Shown: positions 52,986-62,603 of the stretch, one piece after another
Numbering within the stretch: the first letter of the stretch is position 1
Layout of the letters: every line of letters starts with the position of its first letter
Assembly (NCBI GenBank): GCA_037176885.1
Contig: JAWWNJ010000003.1
Span: 558,001-622,000, forward strand
DNA length: 64,000 bases
Reading direction: 5' to 3'
DNA from: Favolaschia claudopus
Lineage: Eukaryota; Basidiomycota; Agaricomycetes; Agaricales; Mycenaceae
The notes under the pieces: generated by a model
The model's input: the letters and a program-made list of their open reading frames with translations, nothing else
Database searches by the model: none
Told to the model about the DNA's origin: nothing
Program-made: the position numbers and the translations under genes

Positions 52986-53407
52986 TGTTAAAGATACGGT
53001 CGATCCTCGAGTTCGTCGTGGAAATCCGCAAGCGAAGGGTGATGCCAAAATACAGTAGCGTTCCGCTTTACTGTATTTCTCCAGCAGAGAAGTAGACTAG
53101 TAGCGTCAAGCTTTACTAGTTACTTGAGAATAGATTGTTGAATAGAAGTGTTTGCACACAAAAGTGGGTTGAATGTAAGATGATATTCAACGGAAGTATC
53201 TACGACTTTTTATACATGGTAGGGAGTCTCTGAGACAGGGATAAATGACATAGGGAACTAGGTAGGGTCTCAGGATAGGAATGATGAGGAGAGAATGGAA
53301 TGTAGAGTCAAGGGATAAAAGATAGACATAGGAACAATATTCAAGACTCACGATCGTAGACTTGGAGCCGAGACATCCGTGCACCAAGATGTCTGTGATC
53401 CATGACA
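52986..53407 (-). repeat. 3' LTR (minus-strand element)
   Basis: On the minus strand begins TGTCATGGATCACAGACATC and ends in TTTAACA. Differs from the other LTR at one base (G versus A near 53285). Confidence 0.95.
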
Positions 53408-53437
53408 TAGCCCCCCCAGTCTACGGTTGTGAGGATC

Positions 53438-53952
53438 TAGTCTCTCGTAGACAGACGCTCTATATAAATCAGCTCGGTGCCCTCGCTATATAGAGTCTGT
53501 TGGTTACCGCGCCCCTGCAACCGCGTTAGGTTCTTATTAGCTAATCTTATATAAGCAGATTTCACGGCGCGTATATCTCAATGGAAACTAATTTTTTGCC
53601 ATCACAGATTCAGAACAGGGTACATAGAATTAGTCAAACTACATTTCTGTCTCCTCAGATTCTCCAAAATCAGACGGCGCGCTACAGAAAACGTTGTCGC
53701 GTTTTCATCACGTGCGACTCGGGTGTTTCGGCCGAGATAGACAAATGCATTCAACTTGAACTAAAACCACTGTGGAAATTCGGCAAACAGGGCAGAGATA
53801 GTCGGAGCCTTGTATAGAGTGTCTGAGAGCTTAAATTCTCATGGAAATAGAGGTGCGGAAGGGGAAAATGAGGTCCCGGCAATGGCCGGCTTATATAATA
53901 TTAGCTAATAAGAACCTGACACGGTTTGGGGGGCGCGGTAAACATAAGACTA
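53438..53952. mobile_element. Mutator-like MITE, 9 bp target duplication, copy 2
   Basis: 515 bp, begins TAGTCTCTCGTAGACAGACG, ends AGACTA, flanked by GTGAGGATC on both sides (53429-53437, 53953-53961). Subterminal inverted repeats begin GTTACCGCGCCCC. The right target copy overlaps the gag stop codon and leaves it intact. Confidence 0.9.
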
Positions 53953-53959
53953 GTGAGGA

Positions 53960-55088
53960 TCAGAACTCAACAGTATGTTCAACTTCTGTTTCCATCCAGT
54001 CCAGCGCTAATTCCAACAGTGTATCTTCGTGGAATGCGAGCGCGGCGTGAAACTCGACAACTTTCTTGTATTTCTGTGTGTCAAGCACGGTGCACCAATT
54101 GCGAGGAGCCCCGTTCATGACTTCAGAAATAACATCAGAGTCGCTGAGCGTGTAGACCGAACTGAGCAATTCGCGTTTGCGAATGAAATAATCGGTGGGT
54201 TTTTCCTTTGCAAATCCGTGCTCTCGGAATTTCGCGCGCAGTGCCTTGGCCCGAGTCTTTTCAAGCCATTTGCTGGTAAGGAAGAAATTCGCAATCCCTC
54301 GACGCATGGTTCCCCAGTCTTGCCGAATTTCTTGCTGATATTTGTCGCCAAGACTGAAGTACCAGCTCTTTGCGGGACCCGTTAATGCCCGTGGAATGAT
54401 AAGGCCTAGTTGTTTGAAGGCGCGTTTGCCTCCTTCTGCAAATAGATTGATTTCCTGAATCCATCGCAGCAGTTTGTCCGGATCCCCATCCCACTTTGGA
54501 ATGTCTGCGTCTTTCAACCGGAGGTCAAAGTATCGGCTTTCATTGCTGTCGTCCTTCGATTTGTTGTCGTCCTTCTTCGATGATTTCAAGTGCCGTGCGC
54601 GAGAATCTCTTCTATCCTCGTCACTGGAGTCACTGGAACTATCATCCGGGTCACCTGGATCGCCCGCGGCTGCACGACTCGGCGGTGGTTTGTTCGGCGG
54701 ACCCCCTCCAGTGTTCCCACGGTTGAAACTCTGTTGGCCGCGCCGACGGTCGCCTTTGTCGTCAGAATCAGATGGGTCTGAGCCATTCGAGTCACTGGGA
54801 CCTTCCTGCCCAAGGATTGTAGCGGTTCGCGTTGCCGAAACGCTCTGCGATGGACGCGGATACCCCGGCACTTGAATTCCCAAGCTCGTAAAACGCGGGG
54901 GTGTATCACGAGTTGTATCCCGCAATGCCGACGAATTTTGACGAGCGTTTTGTTTAGACTCGAAGGGCATAGGAGCAAACGCAGCGTGAAAATGTGTAGG
55001 CGGGGTCGCGCGAGCTCTTCCAAAAACCAAATCGGAATCCGGAATTGAGACAGGTATGAATTTTGCGTCTTCAACGGCTGTCTCATAG
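53960..55088 (-). CDS. Gag, C-terminal half (capsid region)
   Basis: Open from about 55088, with the first ATG at 55030, to TGA at 53960-53962. The first 130 residues are acidic and basic low-complexity linker (SDSNGSDPSDSDDKGDRRRG). From about residue 170 it has the Ty3/gypsy gag core (IPKWDGDPDKLLRWIQEIN, FKQLGLIIPRALTGPAKSWY, then YFIRKRELL), which would build the virus-like particle. No zinc knuckle follows. It lies one frame away from the preceding ORF, with overlap around a GGAGGAGGTCCCCGACTAG sequence near 55090, so it is either a natural frameshift site or a single-base mutation. Confidence 0.8.
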
Positions 55089-55089
55089 C

Positions 55090-56352
55090 CTAGTCGGGGA
55101 CCTCCTCCATCTTTGTGCGGCGTACAGAGTGTCTGCGAATCGGAGGAGCATCTTCATCCGAGACCTCTTCAACAGCAGCGCGACGAGAATTGCCTTTGGA
55201 AGTTTTTGTGTCCCTCTTGTCCTCCTTCTTGATTTCTGGCTCATCAAGATGTCCGAAGTTGTCCTGCTCCGAATCGCGCTTGTCCTCGCTATTTCCACTT
55301 GCTGGAACCGGAGGAGGCGATGGTGAAATTCGGCGGAGACGAGGGGTAGGTGAGAATGAAGTAGTGGAGCGTTCCACCGACGGCAACGAACGTCTGGTAT
55401 TCACCGAGAATTGACGACTCGGATACTGGTGGAAGCTATTCTCAGCTGATTCGCTGAATGCCCGAATTTCGTTCGTTCCAAAATCAAAGTACTGAGTCAA
55501 CGCCGCAAGAAAGGCTTCAACCTCAGCTCGATATGAAATGCCCAGAATTTTGAATTCGTTCGCTGCGTACCAAGCGAAAGGATCTTCCGAGCGCCCCCAG
55601 GTTGGCATGGAAGGCAAGCTTTGGCCCCACACTTGAAACGCTTCTGATGCGCACTTTCGAAGATCTTCGAGCTGCTTCAAAAGCATCCAAAATGTGTCGC
55701 GTCGAAGACGATAGACCTGTCCTCCGTTGTCCCGCAAATCCGTGCATTCCACCTCAGTGAGTGCTTCCAACAAGGCCTGCAATGCTCCATCAAAAATCTT
55801 TGCATGTTGGACCGAGAGTTCAGATGGATTCTCGAGGAATTGTTTCGCAAAAGATAAGGCTCCAATCTCAAGAGCGTGAGCATGACGGGGAGCATATTCC
55901 GGGTGTTCGCGAACGATGGTAGAGATGGAAAGGAAGCTAGGAAGCTCCAGGTGTCTATGAACAATTGGCGCGTGTTCGTCAACGGATTGAGGGGCGTAGC
56001 CTCCAGCATATCCCGTGAACTCAGGGATTGCGAAGCTCTCATCTTCAACCGATTTAAGTACCGGAGGGGAACGTCTCGAGGGAGACGAGAGAAGCGAGGG
56101 TGAACGAGGCGGCGGGAGTGAACCCTGTGTACCGGGAACAAACGGGAACTGAGTCGGAACAGGATCCTGCGGTGGTCCGGGACTCTCGTTTGGATGAACA
56201 ATCGTGGATGTAGCAACAGGATTATCCGCAGCGTGATCTGCTGAATTGTCCGGCGTGTTCTGAACAGAGCCGTGCCTTCCCTTCTTGCCCTTGTTCTTGT
56301 TCTTCGTCATGATGAAGAAAGATGGTTGAAGGTGAGTGGCGAAGTGTCTCAA
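55090..56352 (-). CDS. Gag, N-terminal half
   Basis: 420 codons from ATG 56352; the Met at 56310 (MTKNKNKGKKGR) is a plausible alternative start because it opens a Lys-rich N-terminus. The order is basic start, Pro/Ser-rich region, a helical region of about 150 residues (from FLSISTIVREHPEYAPRHAH to WYAANEFKILG), then a charged Ser/Arg/Lys linker. It ends with TAG at 55090, where the frame of the C-terminal half is already open. Lies 41 bp inside the 5' LTR. Such two-part gag is typical of large mushroom gypsy elements. Confidence 0.75.
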   Translation of the reverse strand: MRHFATHLQPSFFIMTKNKNKGKKGRHGSVQNTPDNSADHAADNPVATSTIVHPNESPGPPQDPVPTQFPFVPGTQGSLPPPRSPSLLSSPSRRSPPVLKSVEDESFAIPEFTGYAGGYAPQSVDEHAPIVHRHLELPSFLSISTIVREHPEYAPRHAHALEIGALSFAKQFLENPSELSVQHAKIFDGALQALLEALTEVECTDLRDNGGQVYRLRRDTFWMLLKQLEDLRKCASEAFQVWGQSLPSMPTWGRSEDPFAWYAANEFKILGISYRAEVEAFLAALTQYFDFGTNEIRAFSESAENSFHQYPSRQFSVNTRRSLPSVERSTTSFSPTPRLRRISPSPPPVPASGNSEDKRDSEQDNFGHLDEPEIKKEDKRDTKTSKGNSRRAAVEEVSDEDAPPIRRHSVRRTKMEEVPD

Positions 56353-56392
56353 AGGGATAAATGCTTAGCGGATTTCCCAATGTGTCCACCAA

Positions 56393-56814
56393 TGTTAAAG
56401 ATACGGTCGATCCTCGAGTTCGTCGTGGAAATCCGCAAGCGAAGGGTGATGCCAAAATACAGTAGCGTTCCGCTTTACTGTATTTCTCCAGCAGAGAAGT
56501 AGACTAGTAGCGTCAAGCTTTACTAGTTACTTGAGAATAGATTGTTGAATAGAAGTGTTTGCACACAAAAGTGGGTTGAATGTAAGATGATATTCAACGG
56601 AAGTATCTACGACTTTTTATACATGGTAGGGAGTCTCTGAGACAGGGATAAATGACATAGGGAACTAGGTAGGGTCTCAGGATAGGAATGATGAGAAGAG
56701 AATGGAATGTAGAGTCAAGGGATAAAAGATAGACATAGGAACAATATTCAAGACTCACGATCGTAGACTTGGAGCCGAGACATCCGTGCACCAAGATGTC
56801 TGTGATCCATGACA
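56393..56814 (-). repeat. 5' LTR (minus-strand element)
   Basis: See 52986-53407. On the minus strand the LTR ends TTTAACA and is followed by TTGGTGGACACATTGGG, a candidate primer-binding region. Confidence 0.95.
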
Positions 56815-56819
56815 TGGGT

Positions 56820-57174
56820 CTGGTTTCCGGGGTCTTGACAGGAAGGTTTTGGGTAGTCCTGGTCAAGAACTTTTGTTACCGCCACCCCTTGCTGCCATTG
56901 CCATAAAACCCCTATAACCCATACTCTTTTGGCCCCACCGAGGGGTATGGGTTACAATGACGACTGTATATACTATGTAACTGGAACACGACTACCGCGA
57001 CTGGTCATTCCACCACCTCGGCCTGTTATTTATTGCTTAATATTATTGCGAAATGATGAAATCTCGTTTAGATCGGTCCAGGGAAGTTCGTCTCGGTCCT
57101 GGATGGCATCAGCAAATTGCGTGATGATTTGGGGAAGGTATGAATTCAATGACAGAAGGTTCACCTGGTTATGT
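56820..57174. other. No gene; short inverted GGTATGGGTT motif
   Basis: AACCCATACTC at about 56919 and GGGTATGGGTT at about 56943 form a short hairpin. Otherwise nothing is seen; this is the 3' side of the forkhead gene. Confidence 0.5.
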
Positions 57175-58014
57175 TTACATACCCGACTCATTCATGAACA
57201 TAGCCCACAGGACATCCCCCGATAATTCATCCGCCAATTGTTCGGAGGGGGACACACTGTTCTCAACACCGACTGATGGACTGTCCATGGTGGCAACGGC
57301 TGTGGAAGATTGGGCGAAGGGATCCTGGTGGAGATGGTGGTCTCGGAGCAACGATGAAGACAAAGACACAGGCAGACACTCCATATAATGGGCAAGAGAT
57401 TGCGGGATATCTTCGTACTCTCCGTTGTTGCAGCATTTGGCTTCACTACCGCTTATTGTCCACTCTGCCTTGCCTTGTGCTGTTGTTACTCGACGGAATT
57501 GAGGTTTGACGCTCAAGGTACGCCTGACGCTGTTCATCCAGGTCGCATTCGTAGGCCGGAAGTAGGGATAATTGGTCGCAATCCATGCATATATGGCCGC
57601 CAAGGGTAGACTTTGTGTGGCAGACGAGAGAATGGCTTGTTCGATGAGCTCTACGTAGGAGGAATTTGGACGGCGACAGTTGGCGACAGCAAGAGTTTGA
57701 GGCGTCTCATTTTGTAGGGGATTCGCATGGGAGGGGAGAAAGGTCTGCACCGTGTGAGAGCGCTTTGGACGTGGGTGAAAGACGGTTTGAGCCAGCAGAT
57801 TTTGCTGAGGTTTCGGCGACGGAGAGGGAATGAATGACGCCTTGATGAACATTAAGAGTTCAGAAGATGCAAGTCGCTGTTAAGATCTCCTTACTCTTGT
57901 ATTGTTGACGAGCGAGCTAGACCTTAGGATTGCAAGACCTCCGTTTTTGGCGGTCGCCTTCTTGATTTGTTTGAGACGGGCTTGGGCTTCGAGCACAAAT
58001 GTCATAGTGTCCAT
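57175..58014 (-). CDS. Forkhead transcription factor
   Basis: Two exons on the minus strand: 58014-57895 (40 codons from MDTMTFVLEAQ) and 57840-57175, with a 54 bp intron (GTAAGG...ATCAAG). The total is 261 residues. The forkhead winged-helix DNA-binding domain spans about residues 95-175: RPNSSYVELIEQAILSS (helix 1), LPLAAIYAWIATNYPYF (helix 2), WMNSVRRTLSVKPQF (recognition helix; the usual N-S-I-R-H-N-L-S is N-S-V-R-R-T-L-S), then GKAEWTIS (wing). The tail is Ser/Glu-rich and acidic (SEQLADELSGDVLW), which fits an activation region. It is shorter than most fungal forkhead proteins. Without splicing, an ATG at 57852 gives 225 residues; the intron is preferred because it extends the frame cleanly. 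Confidence 0.85.
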
Positions 58015-58126
58015 GGCGAGGTACAGTAGGTCAAATTGAGGTCAAAGCTTTGTCAAGCTCAACACGTGACTGACACGTTGACAATCAAGGGGAGCGGAGA
58101 AAAATTATTAATTAAGCGTGTACTTT

Positions 58127-59277
58127 TAATGTCCCCGAGTATTCCTTTTCTGTCCCGGCGATCATATTTCTGTCATTCTGATCAGGCAGCTATGTCCACG
58201 GCCCCAATGATTCTTGTCCCTCTACTCAGAGATTTCTGTCCCTCTGCTCAAACAATTGAAGCTGCTTGTTATAATTATTCAGTCACACAGTATAAGCAAT
58301 TACAGTCCTTTTCCTGAGCAATTTACGTCCTTCGGTCATCACTTTCTCGTCCGGCTATCATTTAATTTCGGTCCGGCCGACAAGCACTTTCTGTCCGAAT
58401 CTCGCCAAGGACCCTACCAAACCTTTTGATGTTGTATACCTTCATGGTCCGTTTTTTAAGCAGATTCCAGGGAAAATGTTTCTGAGGCCATATCTCGAAA
58501 TCCTAGCGCTGTACAGCGCAAACAAGCAGAGTGTCCCATTTAGGAAAAGTCAATGTTCAGCCAGTTCGATTCTTGCTGGATTAAAGAATCCATTGCTAGG
58601 GTGTATTAAGAGTGACCAAAGCTTATCCATACCTGTCAACTCAGTGTATGTGGTTCATATTTCCAACATTTCGTCGCAGCCATGAGCGAATTCAACGGTG
58701 GGAACAAGACAAGACCTTTCTCTGTCGTTTCTCTGCAATCTATCGAGTTCTCAGCAAGGGTTCAATTACATAAATAAGGCCTTACAGGGCCCTAGGATTC
58801 CAGTGGCATATGAAGTATTCTATGCAGTGGGCATGCACGCATTCAGGTAGAAAAGTTGTGAAAATCGCGAACTTACTAACCCGGACTTGTTTCGTCCATC
58901 GGAAATTCGAAGGTGACTCGGACCGAAAAATGAAACCATTGTTGCAGACATAGTATTTACTAGCACGTCTTCACCTAGTTAGGTACAGTGCCGGATTGAT
59001 TAGGGAGGTAAGTTACTGGTGAGTTCAACTGCAAGATCACATGCCGTCACTCCAATGGGTCCGATCACGACCAGATTTCCCAATAAGTATGGTCCGATGT
59101 TCCGAGGGGAGATTTAATTTTCTAAACCGTCCAGATATGCTGGGGGCACCTATAGGTAGTCTATATAGGCTGGGGAAACCAAGATATGTTGTTTCCATAA
59201 AGATGGGACAGAAGAACAATACCTGGGACAGAAGAATCATTTTGTCAGGGACAGGAAAGCAATGCCCGAGGACATTA
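58127..59277. mobile_element. TA-type element with TTCTGTCCC subterminal repeats
   Basis: Imperfect inverted ends of about 30 bp (left TAATGTCCCCGAGTATTCC; right, complemented, TAATGTCCTCGGGCATTGC). Inside the left end about a dozen degenerate ~22 bp units containing TTTCTGTCC run to 58400; inside the right end the complement GGGACAGAAGA occurs three times. TA lies at both edges. No domain in its ORFs. Confidence 0.6.
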
Positions 59278-59441
59278 TACGGTTTCGCAAAAATTATATC
59301 CTTAGCCTATCCTATACGGTGGGGGACGTGACTTCGTGACAAACTTTTAATGACTTGCCTACATTCCGCCGCTGATGTGACATCCGAATAAGGGAATTTG
59401 ATGGCAGCTAACTTTCTGAATCTTAGCGAAACTCCGAATTA

Positions 59442-60610
59442 GTCTCGTGACCAGCCTCTCACGACATCCCAAACTCTAGATGGGTACGTGCCAAAAGCGG
59501 CAGCTTTGGTTGTGTTTGGTTGGCTGGGGACCTCGGTTCCAACTTCGCAAAGGCTTCAGCCTCTTATAACGGTGTCCTATCCCTTAGGTCCATTGATAAA
59601 TGTTGTAGGTAATAAGCATCCAAACAAAAGTACTATGCTGGATTTTCGAATTTTGATGTGATTTGGTATGAGATCGCCTTTTTTTTCGGAAAACCCAGCA
59701 CCTTCACAACACATAGGGAAAATTTGAAAGATCCGGCATAGTACTTTTGTTGAATGATGGATTCTGAACAACATTGTCCGCGGTAGTCAAAGGATCGGGC
59801 CGGATTTGAAGGACGAGAAGCTTTTCTACGGAGATGATTAGAAATCCCCAGTTCTATGGCCCAAATATCCCTGTTTTACTCCACTTAGTATTCAGAAAGC
59901 TTTCAATACTCGATATGAATATATCTTGTGAATTCTTGCCAGGTAAATGAGGCAGCAACAGTTGTATGTAGGCGATCAATGGAATTATCAAAGTAATATG
60001 CTAATAACAGAGCCCTGTGTTTCGTTGCCAGAAATTATGACTTCCAGCTTGATTTTGTTGAAATCAATGTCCTGTGAGCCCCGAAGGTCGAAAACAAGAA
60101 TTTCGGCATATAACCTTTGGGAAGGCAGTAAATTCATGCCGTTGTTGAGGCTTGTGAGGAATGTGACATGCGTGACGAGGAAACGAAACCGGTTGACTTC
60201 CGGTTCAAATTTGAGCCTGAAGCGAGATTCCAAGGTAAAAAGTCTGTCTTTCGTGCTGTGGAAGCGCTTGGAGGTGTTTTCCCCGTTTTCTTTTACTACC
60301 TACATCCCGATGGTATGCCATTCCCACCTCAATTGCCCGATATCACTCGAGAAATTTCTTAAATATTTTTACAGATCCATGCTCTAAGACATAATTCGAA
60401 CACTTTCCTCCCTTATGTCTATGCTTCTACATCGTTGTGGAACGCAGAAACTGACGGAACATGCGGAGAAGGAGTTTGATTGGGGGCAAACAAGGCCAAA
60501 GCTGCCGCTTTTGGCAAGGGCAATGCTCATACATACCCACTCTAGAGTCAGACCAGAGTCTCACGACATCCCAAACTGGGAACCCTGTCGTGAGAGGCTG
60601 GTCACGAGAC
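59442..60610. mobile_element. TA-flanked element (GTCTCGTGACC ends)
   Basis: Perfect 24 bp inverted ends starting GTCTCGTGACCAGCCTCTCA, TA at 59440-59441 and 60611-60612. The inverted match continues with gaps through CCAAAAGCGGCAGCTTTGG for about 100 bp. It contains a 146-codon ORF (59947-60387) and an opposite 81-codon ORF, neither recognised. A half-copy end (GGCTCGTGACCAGCCTG) lies near 40305. Confidence 0.8.
59624..59750. mobile_element. Small palindromic MITE
   Basis: 127 bp with 20 bp inverted ends (ACAAAAGTACTATGCTGGAT, one mismatch), nested in the element above. Confidence 0.7.
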
Positions 60611-60612
60611 TA

Positions 60613-61010
60613 CTCGTCATCACAGAAAGTAACCGGAAATTTGATCGGTTTGGGCCAAATTTGTAGTTTTTTGTGGTGAATTTTTTTATGAACATAATGT
60701 TTGGCATCTACTGACATCTCATGCACTGGTCATCTCAGCCAGGAAGATTCAGTACAGCTCGTAGACTGAGAATAACTTTGGCACTTGTGCTTTTGCGCAA
60801 TTCGACAAAAGCGCAGCATTGGACAATGATTTTGGCACATAGTTATGAGTTTGATACTCTTGGGTAGTAGATATGTATGGAATGATTCCACAGCACAAGA
60901 ATGGAAAGATAAGTGCAAATGCAAAGTCTAGGCAAGTTTTGTCCGAGGGCACACAACAAACATAAACAGATTTGCGTGCTGCAACATTTTCACAGCTGAA
61001 AGTCATATTT
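60613..61010. other. No gene recognised
   Basis: AT-rich, short ORFs only. Confidence 0.5.
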
Positions 61011-61340
61011 TTTTGGCAGTAATACTGGGCCATAATTTGGCAGTAATACTGGGCCATAATTCAAAGTGTTGTACAAAAACCACGCACCCCTTCACAAAAT
61101 AGCACACAGGTTGGTTTTGTTGATTTACACACCTCGAGGCATGAGAAAATGTGCACAAGTCAACATTTCCGAAAATATTCACACCCCTTGCTTCATCACA
61201 GCAAAAGTGCACAGGCTACTTCGCAGATTTTTCTACTGCGCAGGTAATGAAATGCGCCGAAAAAATGCACAGGACAGAGCGCACCACTTTTACACACCTT
61301 CGCGGCACCAACAAAAGAAATGCACAGGTTTATTCTTTTT
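61011..61340. repeat. Tandem 24-mer and CACAGG/CACACC repeat array
   Basis: TTTGGCAGTAATACTGGGCC plus CATAA is present twice in tandem at about 61011-61058. It is followed by an array of loosely spaced TGCACAGG and TTCACACCT-type motifs to 61340. Its TAATACTGGGCCATAATT resembles the end of the 31341-32766 element (TAATAGTGTTGCATAATT), so this may be a one-ended relative. Confidence 0.6.
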
Positions 61341-62603
61341 ACGAATTTAAAATAAATTATACCTTGCCCGTTAGTATATTCCAGCCTCTGATTTCAGACG
61401 ACAATGCAAAGGTTTGGGAGCGCGACCCAACCGCATCAGGAATTGTCGGGGATCTTCCTCACTTTTGGATCTTATCGTCAGCTTTCACTGCTTTAACTTC
61501 TCTTCATTTTCCTCGCCGCCGAAACATTCGTCCTGTACTAATACTCAAATATACTTGCTGAAGCCCGAGACTCGTAATTTTAGACTTCAAATTTAATTCC
61601 ATTCTCCCGAACGAGTCAATGCGCTTCAACTCAGTTCAAATTTCGTCCAATAGAAGCCAAGGGTGCGATGATGAGTCAGTTCAACGATAAGCCATCAAAA
61701 TTCATTCATGTCCTGGACTCCCTCCCATCATCTGGTTCGAAGCTGGATCTGCCAGTTACGACAGGCGGCCATTTCCAAGCCATTTTCGAGTTCAGTCGAT
61801 TTCGGCAATCAGCCGCAATATTTTCAATTCCCCAGGTCAAGAATGACGGACTGTATCAACCGAAGCAGGTGAACGAAAATGGAACAAGAGGCTCGTAAAA
61901 GTGTTTGAAACTCAGGAACGAAAGAGACTGGCCCAATCCTTACCTTTCTCCGAGGATAACCTCAGTTCTATAGCGTCAAATCTGTGACCTGTGACCGGGT
62001 CATCTCCCGATCGGGTGATGCACCGCCTCCCGGTCAACCCATTTCAAACTCCGCTAGGCCTGTGCCGAGCCCTCTCTCGCTGGGGGTCACACCTCTCTCG
62101 ATCGTCGCGATCGCTCAGGTCACCATTATTCTGGTGGGCCAGGTAAGTGATCGCCCAAACCGAAAAGGGAATTTGATCCCATCCAAACCTCCTACGGAGC
62201 CGAAAAAGGAAATTTTCCTTTGCGCCGCGGTTCTTCCTGGCCGCATAGTGCGAGCTCTGTACTCAATTTTATTTTTCATTCATTCTTTACCCTCTATACT
62301 TCTTCTACAGCAATTCTTGAGGTGTATTTCCCTTCAATGATAAGGCCCCATAACCCGAACTCTCTTTTGAGTGCGATCAATTTTCGATGATCTTGAGGTT
62401 TGCGCGAATCCATCGTTGCCTGCACCACTCTCTACCCGCAATAATGTGTTCTATCACTGTTTGAGAGGGCTAGGGACATACAATAACTTATATATGGTGT
62501 TCTGAGTAAATACATCTATGTGAAATATATATTCCAAGTTTTAGCCATTGGAATGACACTCGAGAAGGTGTAAGAACGGAATCAATACATGTCTGTTGTG
62601 TAT
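61341..62603. other. No confident gene; one exon-like segment
   Basis: The plus-strand frame 61984-62142 ends in a textbook donor (CCAG then GTAAGT), preceded by Ser/Pro-rich sequence, but no further exon was found. The segment 61400-61560 also looks weakly coding. Possibly remains of a gene or of a retroelement leader. Confidence 0.35.

Larger units (their letters stand above)
52986..56814 (-). mobile_element. Young gag-only LTR retrotransposon (Ty3/gypsy-like)
   Basis: Two 422 bp LTRs (52986-53407 and 56393-56814) differ at one position by my comparison and are flanked by TGGGT on both sides (52981-52985, 56815-56819). On the coding (minus) strand the order is LTR, leader, gag (56352 to 53960), a polypurine tract ending GGGGGGGCTA, LTR. 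There is no pol. A Mutator-like MITE (53438-53952) lies between the gag stop and the polypurine tract. The almost identical LTRs mean recent insertion, so the element is or was mobilised in trans. Confidence 0.9.

Noticed and set aside
59947..60387. 146-codon ORF inside the GTCTCGTGACC element
   Set aside because: Opposite-strand ORF of similar quality and no motif; not enough to call a gene, so only mentioned with the element.
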